Source: Leptospira fainei serovar Hurstbridge str. BUT 6
GTDB taxonomy: Bacteria; Spirochaetota; Leptospiria; Leptospirales; Leptospiraceae
DNA length: 64,000 nt
Assembly: GCF_000306235.2 (NCBI RefSeq)
Contig: NZ_AKWZ02000010.1
Coordinates: 1,116,001-1,180,000, forward strand
Direction: 5' to 3'
In this document: positions 39,755-49,166 of the stretch, in pieces
How the letters are laid out: each line of letters opens with the position of its first letter
Position numbering within the stretch: the stretch's first letter is position 1
Notes under the pieces: generated by a model
What the model saw: only the letters and a program-made list of their open reading frames with translations
Database searches by the model: none
What the model was told of the DNA's origin: nothing
Translations under genes and position numbers: made by a program

Positions 39755-41704
39755 TTATTCGAAGGAAACGGTTTCATTGCGAGAATTCCCTGAGTCGATT
39801 CGGTTGGAATTCGTAGGGCGAATCCCGATCGATTCATAGAGGTCGCGGCAGAGTCCGCATTCTTGCATTTCCTTTCTGTATTTCTCTTTTTCCGTTTCGG
39901 TAAGCTTCGGCCAAAGGTCTTGTAGTTCGTTCGGGTCCTTGGATAAATCATATAATTTCTCCTTCGGCGGAATCGTATTTAGATTCATTAGATAATGCAG
40001 ATTGCCTTTTAAATAACTGATCCCGACTTTATAAAGCGATATCTCGTTATTATTCGTTACGATGATTTTTCTTTCAGCATCCAGATCTCTAAAAAGCGAT
40101 TTTCCTTCCAGCTTTGAAAGATAACTTTTTACGTCCGGTTTTTCCTTCAAGTCTAGAACATCCAGCAAGGTGGGAATGATATCCGTATTCGCGACAATAC
40201 GGGTAGTGTTTCGTTCTAAAGCGTCAGTTCGGATACCGTTCCTAATAAGGGTCGGAGGGAGCGAAATTATCATAGGAATTGCAATCGTTTCGATATGATT
40301 GCTATCGATGTGGCCCAGGTATTCGTGTTCGAATAACGATTCTCCATGATCGGATGTGAATATAACTAAAGTGTTTTCCGTTAGGCCCTCCGCATTCATA
40401 AATTCGTAAACTTCTTTCAGCAAATTATCCATATGGTGAACGGAGTTATCGTACTGATCGGGAACGGTATTGACAGGAAATACTTTTTCTTCTTCGGGAA
40501 CTATATAAGGGAAATGATTCGTATTGAAATGAAGGACTCCTGCAAATTTCTCATTTTTATTTTTTAAGAATTTAACGTACTGTTTAAATTCGCGAACGGT
40601 TTTGCGGTCATCGATCCCAATATCGTTAAATACTCCCGATCCGCTAGCTTCTTTGTCCCAAATTTTATCGATGCTTGAGTTCCGGAAAAAGCCTTTGAAA
40701 TTATTCCACTGCAGATCGTGACTAGTGATGTAGAACGTGGAATAGTTAGCGACCTTTGCATACTCCCAAAAAAGGGGAAAATTATGAGTCATCGGTACGG
40801 GCTGAGCAGGAGATACTCCCGAGAGTATGCTTGGGAAAGAAAGTAAGGTCGAACTTGAGTTCGAGAAAGCTTGTTTGAAAACGAACGTCGCATTTTTCAC
40901 GTTTCGAGCTAGGAACGGAGTAGTGTCTTTTTTATAACCGTAAAGACTCATATTATTTTTACGTAAACTCTCTGCGACGATTAGGAGAACATTGAACTTA
41001 GGTTTTAAACTTATTTTCGAGAGCTTAGGCTTATTTCTAGACTGAAGACCGGCGGAACCCAAGCTATCCCCGGTCAATCGATTATAAACGTTTCTCCATA
41101 CGAATGCGATCGTATTCGTATCGGAAACGTACACTTGATCGTTGAAGCGGGTATTGTTATGGAGAAATCCCGTAAGAATTAAAAAGCATAAAACCGAGGC
41201 CAAACGCAAAACTTTTCTGAACTTGTATTTGGGTGATTGAACTTTCGTTGAAAGATAAAGAAGCGATCCGATCAGAACGAATAGAAGACATGATAGAACG
41301 ACTAATCTACCGGTTAAACCTCCCCAAAAAATCGTCCAACTATTCAAAGGCTCCTGGAACAGGAACGAAAAGACGAAAAAATTAGGCATGATTCCGGTAT
41401 ATGCATAATACCCGTAAGAGCCGGCCATACATGCGGTATAGAAAAATGCTGTCAGTAAAAGTAAGATCCAATAAAAACCTTTCTTCCCGTTAAAATAAAG
41501 AGAACGAAGTCCGATGATAAGAGCTGAATAGAGTAAGAGGGAGTATATAAATGAAAGTAGATAGAAGGACCATTGCAGAATCCTAAAGCCCGGAAACACT
41601 TCGTCTCGGATAATTAGATCCGATACTAGCAAGATTACCGGAATCGCGATTAAAACCGCTTTCTTTCCCGCGATCGACAGAGTATTATTTATTTTGAATC
41701 CCAT
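39755..41704 (-). CDS. Membrane sulfatase-fold enzyme, possible phosphoethanolamine transferase
   Basis: A 649-aa protein with about five N-terminal helices (residues 10-190) and an alkaline-phosphatase/sulfatase fold domain (about 230-560). Visible: FNVLLIVAESLRKNNMSLYGY (metal Glu), the nucleophile region SNSSSTLLSFPSILSG, and TSDHGESLFEHEYLGH (metal Asp/His). The SDHGES and preceding TPFLAR pattern resembles EptA-type phosphoethanolamine transferases and membrane sulfatases. It could add a charged head group to lipid A or a glycan; the substrate is not known. ATG at 41704 is preferred over TTG at 41743, which lies outside the expected N-terminus. It converges on the acyltransferase gene, which may work on the same lipid. 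Confidence 0.85.
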   Translation of the reverse strand: MGFKINNTLSIAGKKAVLIAIPVILLVSDLIIRDEVFPGFRILQWSFYLLSFIYSLLLYSALIIGLRSLYFNGKKGFYWILLLLTAFFYTACMAGSYGYYAYTGIMPNFFVFSFLFQEPLNSWTIFWGGLTGRLVVLSCLLFVLIGSLLYLSTKVQSPKYKFRKVLRLASVLCFLILTGFLHNNTRFNDQVYVSDTNTIAFVWRNVYNRLTGDSLGSAGLQSRNKPKLSKISLKPKFNVLLIVAESLRKNNMSLYGYKKDTTPFLARNVKNATFVFKQAFSNSSSTLLSFPSILSGVSPAQPVPMTHNFPLFWEYAKVANYSTFYITSHDLQWNNFKGFFRNSSIDKIWDKEASGSGVFNDIGIDDRKTVREFKQYVKFLKNKNEKFAGVLHFNTNHFPYIVPEEEKVFPVNTVPDQYDNSVHHMDNLLKEVYEFMNAEGLTENTLVIFTSDHGESLFEHEYLGHIDSNHIETIAIPMIISLPPTLIRNGIRTDALERNTTRIVANTDIIPTLLDVLDLKEKPDVKSYLSKLEGKSLFRDLDAERKIIVTNNNEISLYKVGISYLKGNLHYLMNLNTIPPKEKLYDLSKDPNELQDLWPKLTETEKEKYRKEMQECGLCRDLYESIGIRPTNSNRIDSGNSRNETVSFE

Positions 41705-41812
41705 CGTAGAACCAAGGTTTTTCCAGTGAATGTAAGTCGTCAATTACATAGATTGGAATTAACGGTCACTCGGAATCGTACTCGTCCGTCTAAGAAAAGG
41801 AGAACTTGATTT

Positions 41813-42730
41813 ATGTTCGGGATCCGTCCTCTCGCTTGGCTTCTATTACTCTTAACGTTGAATTGCTGTCGTCCGTCAAAATCGGATTACCCAGCGCTGA
41901 AGAATGCCCAGGAATTTTCGAAGTATTGGGATTCCGGTTTGGCCGAGATAACGACCTTCGATCTAGTCCAAGCTCGTTACGGAAATCTCAATCATGGAAT
42001 TGCAACGATGATTTACGTACATGAAGGTTTTTCCGATTCCAAACAAGTAAAACTCGATTTTCCGGAGCATTCACCTAATGATGTTGTTCCCGTTTTAAAA
42101 CTTAATTTTACCAAGGATTTTTTGACCGGAATTTATCCGTACAAGCTAATGCTATCCGTATTTACTCCACGGACCGAATTACCTCGTAGTCTTAAGGAGG
42201 TTGTGAGCATTCAAGAATGGTGTGGAACGACTTATCTTCAATTGAATTTGGATAACAAAGATTATGATTTAATCTCGTTTTCTTACTTTGAAAAGGAGGG
42301 TGATCGGAAAAGCAAAATCCAAGAATCGATTCTCGAGGATGAAATCTGGAATCGGATTCGGCTTGCTCCGGAAAAACTTCCGACCGGGAAAGTCAGAATC
42401 TTACCTAGCTTATTCTATATTCGGTTCGTTCATCGGGATCCGGTCCCGGCGGTCGCAAACGCAGAGATAAAGAAAATATCCGAAACGATTTATAGATACG
42501 AACTTGAATATCCGGAGTTAAAGCGTACTTTGAAAATCGATTTTGAAACCGCTTTTCCCCATAAAATTTTGGGATGGGAAGAAACATATCCGGACGGTGA
42601 TTTTCGATCCGAACCTAGGATGCTGACTACTATCGCAAAGTTTCGGCGTTCCTCCAGGATAGCTTACTGGGAAAGACATTTTCCTGCCGATCGAAGTCTT
42701 CGAAATGATTTAGGCCTTCCTTTAGACTAA
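41813..42730 (+). CDS. Putative lipoprotein of unknown function
   Basis: A 305-aa protein with an N-terminal signal and lipobox-like end (LAWLLLLLTLNCC, two cysteines at residues 18-19). The mature protein is beta-rich: VKLDFPEHS, PVLKLNFTKDFLTGIYPYKLMLSVFTP, VSIQEWCGTTYLQLNL, and a C-terminal KILGWEETYPD. The repeated 'Y(K)LMLSVFTP' and 'EWCG' elements resemble a conserved bacterial lipoprotein family without function. GGAG lies ten bases before ATG 41813. It starts 109 nt from the divergent sulfatase-fold gene. Role unknown. Confidence 0.75.
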   Translation: MFGIRPLAWLLLLLTLNCCRPSKSDYPALKNAQEFSKYWDSGLAEITTFDLVQARYGNLNHGIATMIYVHEGFSDSKQVKLDFPEHSPNDVVPVLKLNFTKDFLTGIYPYKLMLSVFTPRTELPRSLKEVVSIQEWCGTTYLQLNLDNKDYDLISFSYFEKEGDRKSKIQESILEDEIWNRIRLAPEKLPTGKVRILPSLFYIRFVHRDPVPAVANAEIKKISETIYRYELEYPELKRTLKIDFETAFPHKILGWEETYPDGDFRSEPRMLTTIAKFRRSSRIAYWERHFPADRSLRNDLGLPLD

Positions 42731-43057
<327 letters not shown>

Positions 43058-43789
43058 ATGAACCCTTTAGAGCTGGAGAACAAGTTAAAAGGCCTGGGAT
43101 TGGAAGAATCCCTGGTTCTGATAGACAAAGAATTTCCCGGCACTGCCGTTTTTTCAACTAGTTTCGGTCTCGAAGACCAGGCTATTACACATGCTATCTT
43201 TTCCCAAAATCTCGGAATTCGTATTTTTACATTAGATACCGGCAGACTTTTTAGCGAGACCTACGAATTACACAAACGAACGAACGGAATGTACGGAAGA
43301 AAAATCCAGACCTTTTTTCCGGATACGGATGCGGTAGAAAAACTCGTGAATGAAAAAGGGCCGGATTCGTTCTACGATTCGGTAGAAAATCGCAAAGAAT
43401 GTTGCCATATTCGTAAAGTCGTTCCTTTGAATCGTGCATTAGAAGGTGCTAAATTATGGATTACCGGAATTCGAAGCGAGCAATCGGGATCTCGAGGCGA
43501 TTTGCCGAAAGTCGAATTGGACTCCTCTCGTGATATCCTCAAATTCCATCCTATCTTGGATTGGAACTGGGAAGATACTAAATCATACGTAGATACTAAC
43601 CGAATTCCATACAACCCGCTTCATGATAAGGGCTTTCCCAGCATCGGTTGTGCTCCTTGCACGAGAGCGATACTTCCGGGAGAAGATTTTCGTGCCGGTC
43701 GTTGGTGGTGGGAAAACGAATCCGCTAAAGAATGCGGGTTGCACTGGGTCGACGGAAAACTCGTACGTAAAAAAGGATCGCAAGTATGA
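43058..43789 (+). CDS. cysH: APS/PAPS reductase, iron-sulfur (APS) type
   Basis: Reduces adenylyl sulfate to sulfite and AMP with thioredoxin as donor. A 243-aa protein. STSFGLEDQAITH near residue 34 is the nucleotide-binding site. The cysteine pairs of the 4Fe-4S form are present, Cys115-Cys116 (ECCHIRK) and Cys198/Cys201 (IGCAPC), and the redox Cys226 lies in ECGLHW near the end. Because the cluster cysteines mark the APS-reducing type and no cysC (APS kinase) is in the operon, the direct APS route is likely. ATG at 43058 is used, with GAAGGTG about eight bases upstream; upstream in-frame codons to 42998 lack this. First gene of the operon; stop overlaps cysD by 4 nt. Confidence 0.95.
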   Translation: MNPLELENKLKGLGLEESLVLIDKEFPGTAVFSTSFGLEDQAITHAIFSQNLGIRIFTLDTGRLFSETYELHKRTNGMYGRKIQTFFPDTDAVEKLVNEKGPDSFYDSVENRKECCHIRKVVPLNRALEGAKLWITGIRSEQSGSRGDLPKVELDSSRDILKFHPILDWNWEDTKSYVDTNRIPYNPLHDKGFPSIGCAPCTRAILPGEDFRAGRWWWENESAKECGLHWVDGKLVRKKGSQV

Positions 43790-44694
43790 CTACACGTACT
43801 CGCTTATCGCATCTACAGCAATTAGAAGCGGAATCGATTTATATACTTCGGGAAGTTGCCGCGCAATTCGAGAGACCGGCGCTATTATTTTCAGGCGGAA
43901 AGGATTCTATCACGCTGGTGCATCTCGCCTTAAAAGCCTTTCGACCCGGGAAGTTTCCGTTTCCATTGGTGCATATAGACACAGGGCATAATTTTCAGGA
44001 AGCATTAGATTTTCGCGATAGACTCGCCGAAAAAACCGGAGAGAAACTGATCGTTCGTTATGTTCAGGATTCCATCGATCAGGGAAAGGCGGTGGAAGAA
44101 AAAGGAAAATTTCCGAGTCGTAACGGTATTCAGACCGTAACATTGCTCGATGCGATCGCCGAATTTAAATTCGACGCATGCATCGGCGGCGCCAGACGAG
44201 ACGAGGAAAAGGCGAGAGCGAAAGAACGAGTTTTTTCGGTAAGGGACGAGTTCGGCGGTTGGGATCCGAAATTGCAACGCCCGGAACTTTGGAATATCTA
44301 TAACGGTAAAATACACGTAGGCGAGAACGTCCGCGTTTTCCCTATCAGCAATTGGACGGAACTCGATGTTTGGGAGTATATCAAAACCGAGAACATAGAA
44401 CTTCCTTCCCTGTATTTCTCGCATAAGCGAGAAATCGTATGGAGAGAAAATTTGATTTTCCCGGTTTCCAAATTCATCAATTTAGATTCGAACGATAAGG
44501 TCGAAGAACGGACCGTTCGATTTAGGACAGTCGGAGACATGACCTGCACCGCTGCCGTGGAATCGGAGGCAAATTCCCTAGAGGATATCATCCGCGAAAT
44601 ACAAACTTCTCGTACGACGGAGCGCGGTTCCCGTTTGGATGATAGAAGATCCGAAGCGGCTATGGAAGAGCGTAAACGTGGAGGTTACTTCTGA
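43786..44694 (+). CDS. cysD: Sulfate adenylyltransferase subunit 2
   Basis: Catalytic ATP-pyrophosphatase-type subunit that, with CysN, adenylates sulfate to APS. A 302-aa protein; the PP-loop SGGKDS lies near residue 32 (LLFSGGKDSITLVHL), and CIGGARRDEEKARAKER, FPISNWTELDVWEYI and RFRTVGDMTCTAAVES further on are well known CysD segments. Its ATG overlaps the end of cysH (ATGA), and its stop overlaps cysN by one base (TGATG), so the subunits are made together. Confidence 0.96.
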   Translation: MTTRTRLSHLQQLEAESIYILREVAAQFERPALLFSGGKDSITLVHLALKAFRPGKFPFPLVHIDTGHNFQEALDFRDRLAEKTGEKLIVRYVQDSIDQGKAVEEKGKFPSRNGIQTVTLLDAIAEFKFDACIGGARRDEEKARAKERVFSVRDEFGGWDPKLQRPELWNIYNGKIHVGENVRVFPISNWTELDVWEYIKTENIELPSLYFSHKREIVWRENLIFPVSKFINLDSNDKVEERTVRFRTVGDMTCTAAVESEANSLEDIIREIQTSRTTERGSRLDDRRSEAAMEERKRGGYF

Positions 44695-45938
44695 TGGATT
44701 TATTACGTTTCATTACGGCAGGAAGCGTGGACGACGGAAAGTCTACGCTGATTGGAAGGCTCCTTTACGATAGCAAATCCGTTTTCCAGGATCAGTTGGA
44801 AGCGATCGAGAGGGCCGGTCAGGTGAATGGTCAGGTAAACCTTGCGCTTTTAACGGACGGTTTAAAGGCGGAAAGAGAGCAGGGGATAACGATAGACGTC
44901 GCTTACAAATATTTTTCCACACCTAAGAGGAAATTCATCATCGCAGATGCTCCCGGGCATGTACAGTATACCCGAAATATGGTCACCGGAGCTTCGAATG
45001 TCGACTTAGCTATCATACTTGTGGATGCTAGAAAGGGCGTGATCGAGCAAACCTATCGACATTCGTATATAGTTTCGCTGCTGCGAATTCCGTATCTTGT
45101 GGTTTGCATTAATAAAATGGATTTAGTCGGTTTCTCGCAGGAGAGATTCGAAGAAATCAAAATTGAATACCAAAAGTTTGCGACAGAGTTAGGCATTAAA
45201 GAAATCGAATTTATTCCGATTTCCGCCCTTAACGGAGATAACGTCGTGGAACCGTCTCTCGATATGCCTTGGTGGAAAGGAAAAACCTTGCTCGGTTATC
45301 TGGAAGAAATGGATATCGATTCGGATGAGAGTAAGCACGAAGCGAGGTTTCCGGTTCAATACGTAATTCGTCCACAAACGGAACAATATCACGACTATAG
45401 AGGTTATGCGGGCCAGATCAGGAGCGGACTTTTTAAGAAAGGCGACGAGGTCGTAGTTCTACCTAACGGTTTGCGATCTAGAATTAAATCGATCGATACT
45501 TACGAAGGAAGCGTCGAGGAAGCGTTTGCTCCGATGTCCGTTACGATTCTGCTGGAAGACGAAATAGATATAGGGCGAGGAGATATGATCGTATTGACCG
45601 ATTCTCTTCCTTTAATTTCCCAGGATTTGGATGCGGATGTTTGTTGGATGGATACGAAAGCTCTTCTTCCCGGAAATAAATATCTGCTTAGGCAAACGAC
45701 AGGCTCCGTAAAGGCAGCAGTCAAAGAAATCTCTTTTAGGATCGAAACCCAAACTCATGAGAAGCTTGACGCATCACAATTGGGTTTGAACGAAATTGGA
45801 AGAATTCGAATCCGAACTGCGAAACAGATAGCCTTTGACGAATATTCCGAAAATAGGGGAACCGGAAGCTTTATTCTTGTGGATGAGGGCACCAATAATA
45901 CGGTAGGCGCCGGGATGATTGTGGGAATTCCTTCATAA
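44694..45938 (+). CDS. cysN: Sulfate adenylyltransferase subunit 1, GTPase
   Basis: GTPase of the elongation-factor class that powers APS synthesis by CysD. A 414-aa protein with G1 GSVDDGKST near residue 10, the G3 DAPGHVQYTRNM near residue 84, G4 NKMD near residue 139 and EF-Tu-like beta-barrel domains after it. There is no fused CysC kinase domain, unlike CysNC proteins, in agreement with an APS reductase upstream. It starts one base before the cysD stop is complete; cobA follows after 17 nt. Confidence 0.95.
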   Translation: MDLLRFITAGSVDDGKSTLIGRLLYDSKSVFQDQLEAIERAGQVNGQVNLALLTDGLKAEREQGITIDVAYKYFSTPKRKFIIADAPGHVQYTRNMVTGASNVDLAIILVDARKGVIEQTYRHSYIVSLLRIPYLVVCINKMDLVGFSQERFEEIKIEYQKFATELGIKEIEFIPISALNGDNVVEPSLDMPWWKGKTLLGYLEEMDIDSDESKHEARFPVQYVIRPQTEQYHDYRGYAGQIRSGLFKKGDEVVVLPNGLRSRIKSIDTYEGSVEEAFAPMSVTILLEDEIDIGRGDMIVLTDSLPLISQDLDADVCWMDTKALLPGNKYLLRQTTGSVKAAVKEISFRIETQTHEKLDASQLGLNEIGRIRIRTAKQIAFDEYSENRGTGSFILVDEGTNNTVGAGMIVGIPS

Positions 45939-45955
45939 TTCATTAGGAAATTATA

Positions 45956-46732
45956 ATGGATAAAAAAGGAAAAGTATATTTAGTCGGTGCGGGCCCCGGA
46001 AACCCCGACCTTTTAACCGTTCGCGCCCTGCGGATTTTGCGGAACGCGGAAGTCATTTTATACGACGCCTTGCTGGACCCTTCCTTTTTGGAGCTATTTC
46101 CTATAGATGCTATTACGCATTACGTTGGTAAACGCGCCGGACAGCATTCCGCTACTCAAGTTGAAATTCAAGATTTACTCATTCGATATTCGCTTTCGGG
46201 TAAAAACGTAGTTCGCTTAAAGGGCGGAGATCCTTTTCTATTCGGAAGAGGCGGCGAAGAATTAGAGGCAATTCGAGCAAAGCGAATTCCATACGAAATC
46301 GTTCCGGGCGTGAGCTCATTGACAGGAGGATCTTCCGGTGCGGGATTTCCGTTAACCCATAGAGGTCTTTCGAGGCAAGTTTTGATCATGGACGGCCATA
46401 CGGTTCTGAATGAAGAAACGGACTGGGACTGGTTCGCAAAATTCAAAGGAACGATCGCATTATTTATGGGGACGTCTTCCATCCAGAAAATTGCCGGCAA
46501 ACTGATCGAGCACGGAGCCGATTCCGAATTGCCGGTCGCATTAGTGGAAAATGCCAGCCTGCCGGATCAAAGAACTACGGTAAGAACATTAGGCATTGCT
46601 GCTAAAGACGGAATTCCCAAAGCTGGAACTGGTCCGGGAATCATTTATATCGGAGCAGTAGTAGGATTACTTCCTAGCGGAATCGATTTTGAGAGGGCGG
46701 AGATCCGATTTCCGTATGACGCGCCGGGATGA
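45956..46732 (+). CDS. cobA: Uroporphyrinogen-III C-methyltransferase
   Basis: Adds two methyl groups to uroporphyrinogen III to give precorrin-2, the first step towards siroheme (and cobalamin). A 258-aa protein with VYLVGAGPGNPDLLTVRAL near residue 7, VVRLKGGDPFLFGRGGEE near residue 81, and GVSSLTGGSSGAGFPLTHRG, all standard for SUMT enzymes. In this operon it supplies the siroheme cofactor of the sulfite reductase. It overlaps the next gene, which does the remaining siroheme steps, by 4 nt. It is also useful for the B12 pathway suggested by cobC/cobS at the end of the window. Confidence 0.95.
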   Translation: MDKKGKVYLVGAGPGNPDLLTVRALRILRNAEVILYDALLDPSFLELFPIDAITHYVGKRAGQHSATQVEIQDLLIRYSLSGKNVVRLKGGDPFLFGRGGEELEAIRAKRIPYEIVPGVSSLTGGSSGAGFPLTHRGLSRQVLIMDGHTVLNEETDWDWFAKFKGTIALFMGTSSIQKIAGKLIEHGADSELPVALVENASLPDQRTTVRTLGIAAKDGIPKAGTGPGIIYIGAVVGLLPSGIDFERAEIRFPYDAPG

Positions 46733-47328
46733 ACGGTTTACTTCCGGTATTCTTAAAGCTTGAAGGTAAGAATGTGCTTCTCGTCGGCGCCGGTAAAGTA
46801 GCCTTAGAGAAGCTCGGCTCCTTATTGGGAACCGGTTGTAGGCTAACCGTTCTTGCCAGAGAAATTCATCCCGATGTGAGCAATCTTTTGGCGGATAGAT
46901 CCGATATTTCTTTGATTCAAAAGTCGGTAGAGCTTTCCGATCTGGCCGGGTTTCAACTTATTTATTCCGCGACGAATGATAGAGAGATCAATCAACGATT
47001 AGTTTTGGAAGCTAAGCGATTGGGAATTTGGATCAACTGTGCGGACGATCCCGAAAGCTGCGATTTTTATTCGGCTGCTTTTTTTGATCGGGGACCGTTG
47101 CGAGTTGCCGTATCGACTCAGGGAGAATTTGCCGGCTTATCCGGTACTGTCCGGACGATTTTGGAAGAATTATTACCGGTCGATCACGAGAAAGATTTAG
47201 TCGATTTGTTTGAAATACGAAAAATCACAAAACAGCGTTTAGGCGATCCTGAAACTAGGAAAATCGCCTTACGAGAACTGCTTCAGGAATTTCGGGAGAA
47301 ATACCTGAAGGCAAAAATAAAGAATTAA
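46729..47328 (+). CDS. sirC: Precorrin-2 dehydrogenase / siroheme ferrochelatase
   Basis: Oxidises precorrin-2 to sirohydrochlorin and probably inserts iron to finish siroheme. A 199-aa protein of the Met8/CysG N-terminal family: NAD-binding LEGKNVLLVGAGKVALEKL near residue 10, YSATNDREINQRLVLEAKRLGIWINCADDPESCDFYSAAFFDRG in the middle, and STQGEFAGLSGTVRTILEE. Whether it has both activities, as in Met8, or only the dehydrogenase cannot be decided by eye. It lies in the sulfur operon 33 nt before cysI. Confidence 0.92.
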   Translation: MNGLLPVFLKLEGKNVLLVGAGKVALEKLGSLLGTGCRLTVLAREIHPDVSNLLADRSDISLIQKSVELSDLAGFQLIYSATNDREINQRLVLEAKRLGIWINCADDPESCDFYSAAFFDRGPLRVAVSTQGEFAGLSGTVRTILEELLPVDHEKDLVDLFEIRKITKQRLGDPETRKIALRELLQEFREKYLKAKIKN

Positions 47329-47361
47329 TAAAAGCTAATATATAAAGGACGAATCCCTACG

Positions 47362-49047
47362 ATGTCAGAAGGAAAAGAACTCAACGAAGTCGAGCACATT
47401 AAATTAGCGTCTCACGGACTGAGGGGAAAAATTAGAGAAGCAGTCGAGACCCGAGCCGAAGAATTCGAGGACGACGATCGCCAATTAATTAAATTCCATG
47501 GGATGTATCAACAGAAGGATAGAGATCGCAGAAAAGACGATAACGGCGACTTCATCGAAAATCCGACCTCGTTTATGATCAGGGGTAGGATACCGGGAGG
47601 AAGGTTGACCGCTCAGCAATATTTGGTCTGGGACGAGCTAGGTGATAAATTCGCGGGGGGAGCTCTTCGCTTAACAACACGCCAATCCATTCAGATGCAT
47701 ACGATTCGCTTAACCGATCTTCGACCGATTATGCAAGCTGTCGATAAGGTGAATTTATCCACGATGGGGGCCTGCGGCGACGTAGTTAGAAATGTTACGC
47801 AAGCTCTAAATCCTTGGGGAAGAAAAGACCTGGGTCAACTCGACGAGTTCGCTCAATTGCTATCCGACCATTTTAAATATAAAAGCAAAGCGTACGCCGA
47901 AGTTTGGCTGGGCGAAACGCAAATCAACAAGGACGAAGAAGAAGATCGAATTTACGGAAAGACTTATCTTCCGCGAAAATTCAAAATTGCGATCACCCTT
48001 GCCGGCAACAATTCCGTCGATATCTATACGAACGATATGGGCTTTGCTGCGACTCTGAATGCGGATAAAAAAATCGACGGGTATTTCATTTTTGCAGGCG
48101 GCGGGTTAGGAATGACCCATAATAAACCCGAGACTTTTCCGAGAGCCGCCGATTTGCTCGGATGGATTCCCGCAAAAGATTTAATTCCCGTGGCGGAAGG
48201 AATCGTAACTTCTCATCGAGACTTCGGAGATCGGACGAATCGTAAGCATGCGCGTCTTAAATACGTTTTGGCCGAAAAGGGAGTGGATTGGTTTCGATCC
48301 GAAGTCGAAAAAAGGTCCGGTTTGAAATTCGATACGAACAAGACGCTTCCGAAATGGGAAACCCCCAATTACTTAGGTTGGACTTTAAGGGAAGACGGAA
48401 CTTATTCTTTGGGATTTCATACTTTGTCAGGACGAATCAAAGATTTTCCGGACAAACCTCTAAAGACCGCTTTAAAGGATATCATTTCCACTTTCGAATT
48501 GGACGTTCAAGTGACTGCCGATCAGGATTTGGTTTTAATGGGAATCAAGAAGGAAGATCGGGAAAAAATAGAAAATAAATTAAAAAATTATAAAGTAGAT
48601 CCCGCTTCTCCTAAACCTCTATACGATCGTGCGTTGGCTTGTCCTGCACTTCCAACTTGCGGCCTGGCTTTGACGGAGTCGGAAAGAACCTTTCCTCAAT
48701 TATTGGAGGGAATTCAAAAAGTTTTAGACAAATTGGATTTAAATGATCGGGCTCCGATCGTAAGAATGACGGGCTGTCCGAACGGTTGTGCAAGACCGTA
48801 TTCCGCGGAAGTCGGAATCGTAGGACAGCAGGCAGGCGGGAAATATTCGCTATTCTTCGGCGGTAATCCGGAAGGCACCAAAGTCGGAGATTACGTGGCC
48901 AAGAAAGTTGCGTTCTCGGATATTCCCGTTCAGCTTGAAAAAGCGTTTGAATTATGGAAGAAAGAAGGAAGGGCCGGAGAGAGATTCGGAAGTTTTGCCG
49001 AACGTTACGGTATAGACAACTTTAGAAGTTTACTAGGTTCTATGTAA
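47362..49047 (+). CDS. cysI: Sulfite reductase, siroheme/iron-sulfur subunit
   Basis: Reduces sulfite to sulfide with six electrons through a coupled siroheme and 4Fe-4S cluster. A 561-aa protein of the nitrite/sulfite reductase family; the cluster ligands are Cys427 and Cys433 (CPALPTC) and Cys472 and Cys476 (CPNGC), with Cys476 positioned to bridge to siroheme. LRLTTRQSIQMHTI near residue 102 and NLSTMGACGDVVRN are substrate/siroheme-binding segments. No flavoprotein partner (cysJ) adjoins, so electrons probably come from ferredoxin; this is an inference. The operon context makes sulfite the likely substrate, not nitrite. A hairpin array follows. Confidence 0.94.
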   Translation: MSEGKELNEVEHIKLASHGLRGKIREAVETRAEEFEDDDRQLIKFHGMYQQKDRDRRKDDNGDFIENPTSFMIRGRIPGGRLTAQQYLVWDELGDKFAGGALRLTTRQSIQMHTIRLTDLRPIMQAVDKVNLSTMGACGDVVRNVTQALNPWGRKDLGQLDEFAQLLSDHFKYKSKAYAEVWLGETQINKDEEEDRIYGKTYLPRKFKIAITLAGNNSVDIYTNDMGFAATLNADKKIDGYFIFAGGGLGMTHNKPETFPRAADLLGWIPAKDLIPVAEGIVTSHRDFGDRTNRKHARLKYVLAEKGVDWFRSEVEKRSGLKFDTNKTLPKWETPNYLGWTLREDGTYSLGFHTLSGRIKDFPDKPLKTALKDIISTFELDVQVTADQDLVLMGIKKEDREKIENKLKNYKVDPASPKPLYDRALACPALPTCGLALTESERTFPQLLEGIQKVLDKLDLNDRAPIVRMTGCPNGCARPYSAEVGIVGQQAGGKYSLFFGGNPEGTKVGDYVAKKVAFSDIPVQLEKAFELWKKEGRAGERFGSFAERYGIDNFRSLLGSM

Positions 49048-49160
49048 GGGGGCGCATCCCCTTCGGGGTCGGGCTGCTCCGGGCTCGCGGAGTCCCGCTC
49101 GGTCCTTTGGACACGCGGTCTTACGGACCGCGTCCCTACGTATCCCTTGCGCGGGTCTTT
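49048..49160. repeat. GC-rich array of hairpins after cysI
   Basis: This stretch is much richer in GC than its flanks and consists of nested inverted repeats in a row: CCCC-TTC-GGGG (49058-49068); CGGG/CCCG (49070-49073, 49094-49097) enclosing CTCCG/CGGAG (49077-49081, 49088-49092); GTCC-TTT-GGAC (49102-49112); ACGCGGTC/GACCGCGT (49113-49120, 49126-49133, 8 bp, loop TTACG). It begins one base after the cysI stop and ends just before a T-rich stretch. It looks like a dispersed intergenic repeat of the REP/BIME kind and may also end the operon's transcript. No second copy was noticed in this window. Confidence 0.6.
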
Positions 49161-49166
49161 TAGAAA

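Noticed and set aside
49048..49160. CRISPR array
   Set aside because: The repeats are inverted and nested hairpins, with no direct repeats of equal length and no spacers or cas genes.
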